In this document: positions 59,301-64,000 of the stretch, piece after piece
Layout of the letters: each line of letters starts with the position of its first letter
How positions within the stretch are numbered: position 1 is the first letter of the stretch
From: Cylindrobasidium torrendii FP15055 ss-10
Lineage: Eukaryota; Basidiomycota; Agaricomycetes; Agaricales; Physalacriaceae
Length of the DNA stretch: 64,000 nucleotides
Direction: 5' to 3'
Assembly (NCBI GenBank): GCA_000934385.1
Contig: KN880440.1
Location: forward strand, 229,206-293,205
Notes under the pieces: generated by a model
Told to the model about the DNA's origin: nothing
What the model saw: the letters and a program-made list of their open reading frames with translations, nothing else
Database searches by the model: none
Program-made: the position numbers and the translations under genes

Positions 59301-62300
59301 TCAAACCCCTGCACGGTCAGACCCAGCGAGAAGACTGTCGTAGAGCCCGCCTGCGCTCTTCTCGTTTCGTAGCTGAATCATATACACAATACCCGTGCGT
59401 GCTCCCTTGTCGCTGAGTTCGATAGCCACACCCGTCTTTCCAACCCGTTCGACACCATCCGTCAACACAATCGTCGAAATCAGAATCGTACTTGCCTTGT
59501 CGTCTGCCTCGACAACAAGCTGCTTGATATTCGTTGGACTCTGCACATACAGCTTCAACTTCGCCGCCCCAAGCGACTTCCACTGCGCATGTTGCTGCTT
59601 CAAGAACACCTTGCACTTCATCTGTGCCGAGATAGACGAAGTGACCGGCCCATCCAACTCTCGGGGAGCCTCTTCTGGAGACCCAGGCGGGCTTTGGTCT
59701 GCGAACGACCCGCCGCCCAGGTCGAGACCAGATTTGATACGGTCGTTGTTCGCTGATGGAAGCAAGGCGCGCGCTTGTGGAGGAGCAAGACCATACGGAT
59801 CCCGAGGGGGACCGCCCATAGGTCCACCGTTGTATCCCATACCCATCGGGCCTCCCATTCCCATTGGTGGGCCTCCCATGTATGGACCACCCATTGGAGG
59901 ACCGCCCATTGGAGGACCACCCATCGGGGGACCACCCTGGGGAAACCCATTTTGTCCTCGACCCGGCATGGGCCCAGGTGGGGCAGACATCGGAGGACTA
60001 TCATACTGCGAATGCAGTGACCGCTGCGATGATGATGCCGAATAAGTCACGTTGGAATCAGACGGCGGGCGGGGAGGAAAATCGTTTGGTGGGAACCCAT
60101 TGGGATTGGGAGGGAGTCCGGGGCGGTTTTGGCCAGGACCAGAGGGCAGGCTGGGTCCGCGACCGCCAGGTGCTTGGAATGGCGCCCCAGGCTGTGGCGG
60201 CATAATTTCGCCAGGGCCTGGTGGCCGAGGAGGGCCCCCTTGATAGGAACCAGCAAGGCTTCCACTACGAGACGGAGCCATCACTTGTCCGGGCCCAAAG
60301 TTCGCGGGCATATTCGACGGGCCTCCGAGTGATGGGCCGCGCTGAAGTGGAGGCGGCGAACGATGTTCATCTATAGAGCTGGGGCTCTGTGAACGGCTGT
60401 CTATGAAGTGATTGGGTAAGGGCCCTGGTGGAGATGGCAGAGAAGAGTGAGGGCTAGCATTGTTACTCCCTGGCAAACTTTGGCCACCGTTGCGGGGATC
60501 GCCCATTGGTGGGGGCCCTCCGTTGTTTGCAAAGTTGGGTAGTGGCGGCATCGGTGGCGCTGGCTGCTTTGAGATCGTGACTGCAATATTCGTTAGCAGA
60601 TTGGTGGGATGATGTCCTTCCAATAGCTCACCAGAGCTTGCAAAGTCAATGCAATCCTTGAATTCGTTATAAATGAAATCCTTCGCCTGTGGCGACTCAG
60701 CCTGTATGTAAAAGAATTCCTTCCTCATGATGGCCACCTCAACAGTGTCTGCAGACACGCGTCAATATGACTGTAGCGCCACTCAATTTGCAACCTACCA
60801 GGACCATAATCGGAGACTCGTAGAACCTTGCCAGCAAGTGGGGGATAGCACAACCACATATCCGGGCCCTCGCTTCCTCCGTCGTCTCTCTCCTCTGGAG
60901 TCATCCTCTCACAAACCAGGAAGAGGTCGGAAAGAAGGAAAATATGACCACGCCGATGCGTAACTTCTATGCCGGTTGCTCGTGGTGTCACACGAATAAC
61001 CACATCCATCGACAGCCTGAGTTCGCGCTTGAACGTTAAATTCGGCGGCGTCATCTGCAACTTCACAATCTGGCACAGCGTTAACTGCGAATCGAGCTGA
61101 GCACTACATTCTGACCAACCTTGGGCTTCATCGAGAATATATCTAAAGTGCGCTCCGCTGATAGTCGGCGTTCGAGGTCGGATATTGGCATGGACATAGT
61201 GTGCGCTGAGCCCCGGCTGACCGACGTTGTTGCAGTATCTTGCGACGAACGGTCCCTGCATTTATGTTAGTCAAGGGTAGTGAAGAACCACCGCGAACTG
61301 CACTTGCCCAAGTACACTGCTGCCTGCAGCTGAGCTACTTTCACTGTGAACGGGATCCGTGTCGCTATTCCCAGGCGGCGCAAGGGGCGCACTGTCCCGC
61401 TGCTCCCGATGGTCAATAACCACTTCATCTTCGCCAAGGACTGGAGGTAATGGTTTCCTCGTGTCAATTTCTCCCACATTAATGAGCTCCCGAGCATTCA
61501 GGGTGTCCAGTAATCCATCCAGCGTTTGACATGCTCCAACCAAGAGGTTGTAATCGGTGCGGCCGGGCACGGAGCTCTTGAGAAGGCGAGTGTAGAGCTT
61601 CTTGTAGTACTTGATGCGCAGTTTGGGAAGCATGAACAGAGCGTCAAGCGTCCATATAGGCGTGTCTGGCGTAGAAATGAGAGATGTCGGAGGCGGATAT
61701 TTGAGCGAAAAGTCGGCGAGAATGGGCTTGACTTTGGCATTGGATGTGACAGGCTCCCAGTAATCGAATCCGGCGCAGAACTTGCCACAGTATGTTGTGT
61801 ACGGTGCTTCCAAGTCCCCAATCTGATGGAACATAAGCATCAAGTGGTCGACCGCGGCAATCTGCACGAACCCATCGCATCAAGAGGTCGCCAAGTGCTT
61901 TTGGATTCTGCCCAATCTCCTTCAATTTCTACATGCGCGTAAGTCTCCGTAGACGGGGCCAGGCACAACGTGCGCACATTCAATAGGCCTCTGTTTGCCT
62001 TGTAAACAGCCTCTACGCTTCGAAACATGGTGTCTAGTTCATGGGGTGGCAGATTGGAGCGTGACCAGGCAGAGGCAACGCGCTAAAGAAATGAGAATAC
62101 CGCGACAAGATCCAGGAGAATACACACGCACCCTGATAATTCCTGCCAATTGGTCGACATAATGCTTCTCGGTGTCGATGAGATCGCTGAGTGGGTTTGA
62201 CTTTTTGGGCTTTGCGTCTCCTGGTGTGCTTGGTGTTATGGGCGTCGACGGCAAGGAGGACGAAGCAGACATTAGAGCGGCTACAAGTTGATGAGATTTG

Positions 62301-62514
62301 GTCTACAGGTGAATAGGGACGCACCTGGATCGAGCGGCGCTACAGACGGCAGTGCGCCAAGAACGGGTGGCCCTAATGGTGACCCAGTGCGAGATCCTTG
62401 GGCAAATGCTGGCGATGGTCGGTCAAAGCTATCGGGGGAGGAAGGAGCATCCCGAAAGTCATCTGCGCCTCTATGAGGCGGGGAAAGTGGAGATCCAGGC
62501 GCAGAGTCCGGCAT
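59301..62514 (-). CDS. DH-PH Rho guanine-nucleotide exchange factor
   Basis: Predicted activator of Rho-type GTPases. After a Ser/Pro-rich N terminus (MPDSAPGSPLSPPHRGADDF) the DH domain begins LSDLIDTEKHYVDQLAGII and continues HELDTMFRSVEAVYKANRGL, FCAGFDYWEPVTSNAKV, MLPKLRIKYYKKLYTRLLKS and YNLLVGACQTLDGLLDTLNA. A PH-like region follows (GHIFLLSDLFLVCERMTPEE; MRKEFFYIQAESPQAKDFIY). Then about 250 residues of Pro/Gly/Met repeats, and a conserved C-terminal beta-rich module (QMKCKVFLKQQHAQWKSLGA, GAARLK-like segment, GARTGIVYMIQLRNEKSA). The C-terminal module may be a RanBP1/PH-like fold; that is inference. The ATG at 62514 is provisional; upstream exons are possible. Confidence 0.87.
59825..59945 (-). 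repeat. in-frame minisatellite encoding MGGPP repeats in the RhoGEF
   Basis: Tandem units of about 15 bp encode repeated Met-Gly-Gly-Pro-Pro, with some degenerate copies (GGPYMGG, GGPMGMG). The units keep the reading frame, so copy number can vary without breaking the protein. Confidence 0.8.
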
Positions 62515-63474
62515 GTCGTCTTCGTCGGAAAAGCAGATAGCGTCGGGCGATGAGAACCGCTTTTATGGATGTCCAAGGAGTTGGCGGTCGTTCACTATTC
62601 TGGCTCGGCTGGCGGCAGCCCTGCCGAGGGTTTCGGCATGTGCCGATACACATAAATGACGGCGCGCGTCATCAGTATGGCAAAAGTTGTGCAAGCACTT
62701 TTGTTGCTGAAATTCTCCTCTGCTTGTACTGGTCAACCCAGAGGATTCTGCTGGTGGGAGGCTATCGCATGCTCCTACTTCCGATTTCTTCTAATCGTGA
62801 AACACTCGTGTCCAGCATGGCCGAGGCCCCGATGGACGGCAACGGCGATGTCGTGCCGCATTGGCTCCTTGCTCAATGTGCCCACTCACGAACGATGTTG
62901 TTCAGTGACATGAGCGAGGTGACTTATCGGAGATTGAATATTGAACTTTTGCTTTTCGTTTACTACAATATTTTCACTGTAACCCTGAATTTAGCTGTAG
63001 TTTTATAGCACACCACGGAAAGCACGGTTCCGAAGTTTGCGAAAGCATGCTCCACACATATTCCATTCTCCGTACCCAAGAGTCCTCTACGCTCGGCATG
63101 TATCCCCCAGATAAGTTGACAAGTCACTGAGCCTAGTGTAAATGTAGGTTGAGTCCGCGACAGGGTAAAGTCGATATTGTCACTGTAAAGCGTCCCGAGT
63201 CCGTTTGCGCAATTCTTGATATTGCTCCGCCTGTACTAGTACTAATCTCCTATTCTGGGCGCGTTAACATAGTAAGCAGAAAAATTGAGCCAGCCAGGCC
63301 TTCTACTATGCCTCTGTATGGAGCAAGCAGATGGCCTCCAGCTGCAGAGCGCATAGGAATTTGAACAGTAGGGGGCTGTCCAAATAGGTTCGCTACATCA
63401 AACTAGAGGTGCTACAGCCTTACCTCACTCGTAACCAATGTTTTATACAAGCAACGTTATTTTATTGCAACTAT
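62515..63474. other. region without a supported gene upstream of the RhoGEF
   Basis: This holds the RhoGEF promoter and perhaps 5' exons: on the minus strand an ATG at 62911 is followed after seven codons by a perfect GTGAGT donor. The plus strand has a 152-codon frame (62550-63008) with no recognised family. The part from 63010 to 63470 looks noncoding. Confidence 0.35.
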
Positions 63475-64000
63475 TTATCGAGACGGAATTGAAAGCCTTG
63501 GTCCAAATTCGGCATCCTCGATCACTTCATGAATGACGTCCAACCGCGTCTCGCCTCTCGTGGGCATGGGCAATTCTAGGCTCGTGACCATCCGCTTCGC
63601 CGGGCCGGGCTGCGCTTTTTCCGGTTGGCGAAGCGGCTGGGAACCTTCAGCCGTGACATCGGGGGTAACACTATGTAACGCTATGTGACGAATGACTTAG
63701 CCGTTTGAATGTCTTGAATTTAGCGATCTGGTCAAAATCCTGCGACGAAGGTCCGGCAGGCTTCCAAAATGTAGATGAGCTATGTAACATTAAAATATCA
63801 TGTCTAGTCTACATCACTGTCCGATTCCGAGCCTGACTCTTCTAAATCACCCATAAGATCCATGTCAAGGCCGACATCTTCATCTGGGAGGAGAGAAAGT
63901 GTCTCATCAATGCATCACACCCAGAGGAAATTATATCTTCGTGTTCTGCTTGCGACTCGTCGTCACTCAAGTCTGATGGATTTTCGGCGGCTTCGATTGT
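63475..64000 (-). pseudogene. 3' end of an unrecognised gene with a frame break (5' part off window)
   Basis: On the minus strand an acidic stretch (NPSDLSDDESQAEHEDIIS; then DEDVGLDMDLMGDLEE) is followed by STFWKPAGPSSQDFDQIAKF and KTFKRLSHSSHSVT, then a stop. A second open segment, PDVTAEGSQPLRQPEKAQPG then MVTSLELPMPTRGETRLDVI and DAEFGPRLSIPSR, runs on in another frame to TAA 63477-63475. The break falls on a 10-bp tandem duplication (63670-63689). At least one intron is needed between the acidic and STFWKP parts: a 58-nt GTCAGG..ATAG fits. I do not recognise the family. It may be a truncated allele, a pseudogene or a sequence error. Confidence 0.5.
63670..63689. repeat. 10-bp imperfect tandem duplication at the frame break
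   Basis: Two adjacent units, actatgtaac and gctatgtgac, differ at two positions. One extra unit shifts the frame by +1. Confidence 0.75.

Noticed and set aside
63592..63636. 10-bp perfect inverted repeat (ccgcttcgcc / ggcgaagcgg) that could be a terminator or transposon end
   Set aside because: It lies inside the minus-strand coding segment PLRQPEKAQPGPAKR, so the symmetry is explained by coding sequence; no target-site duplication frames it.

Overview
The window is nuclear DNA of a filamentous basidiomycete, most likely an agaricomycete. Genes are packed on both strands and cut by many introns of about 45-75 nt. The gene content fits Basidiomycota: a HapX-type iron regulator, Rac1, a DUF6697-like coiled-coil protein, an F-box-like protein and a basidiomycete-style Zn2Cys6 factor. 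No species can be fixed from the sequence alone. I reconstructed genes by splicing short ORFs at GT-AG sites that restore family motifs. Spans are given from start codon to stop codon, introns included.

Left third (1-28 kb): KAE1 (5' part), a coiled-coil/DUF6697-like gene, pyruvate dehydrogenase E2, exosome CSL4, ESS2/DGCR14, SLX9, an SLC35F-like transporter, gamma-tubulin complex GCP5, AP-3 mu, a secreted GH27 alpha-galactosidase, an SLS1-like mitochondrial protein, eIF3b, HapX and a PPR protein. Several pairs are divergent with very short shared promoters; GCP5 and AP-3 mu start codons are separated by only 65 bp.

Middle (28-48 kb): a 1.6-kb gene-free stretch, a stand-alone AMP-binding enzyme, an XRCC2-like RAD51 paralogue, a coiled-coil protein, SPB1, a TMEM256/DUF423 membrane protein, an atypical zinc-finger protein, Rac1, and a large type II membrane protein of unknown function.

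Right part (48-64 kb): a Zn2Cys6 factor with a 5-nt microexon, prephenate dehydratase, CPSF30/YTH1, a cytochrome P450, farnesyl diphosphate synthase, an F-box-like protein, a DH-PH RhoGEF, and at the right edge the 3' end of an unrecognised minus-strand gene whose frame is broken by a 10-bp tandem duplication.

Most genes are housekeeping: rRNA and ribosome biogenesis (SPB1, SLX9, CSL4), translation (eIF3b, KAE1), mitochondrial function (LAT1, SLS1, PPR), RNA processing (YTH1, ESS2) and cytoskeleton/trafficking (GCP5, AP-3 mu, Rac1, RhoGEF). I found no rRNA, tRNA, CRISPR array, complete transposon or convincing biosynthetic cluster. The observations most worth checking are the frame-breaking duplication, the unusual introns, the type II membrane protein, the stand-alone adenylation enzyme, and a palindrome containing an MluI box that occurs four times.
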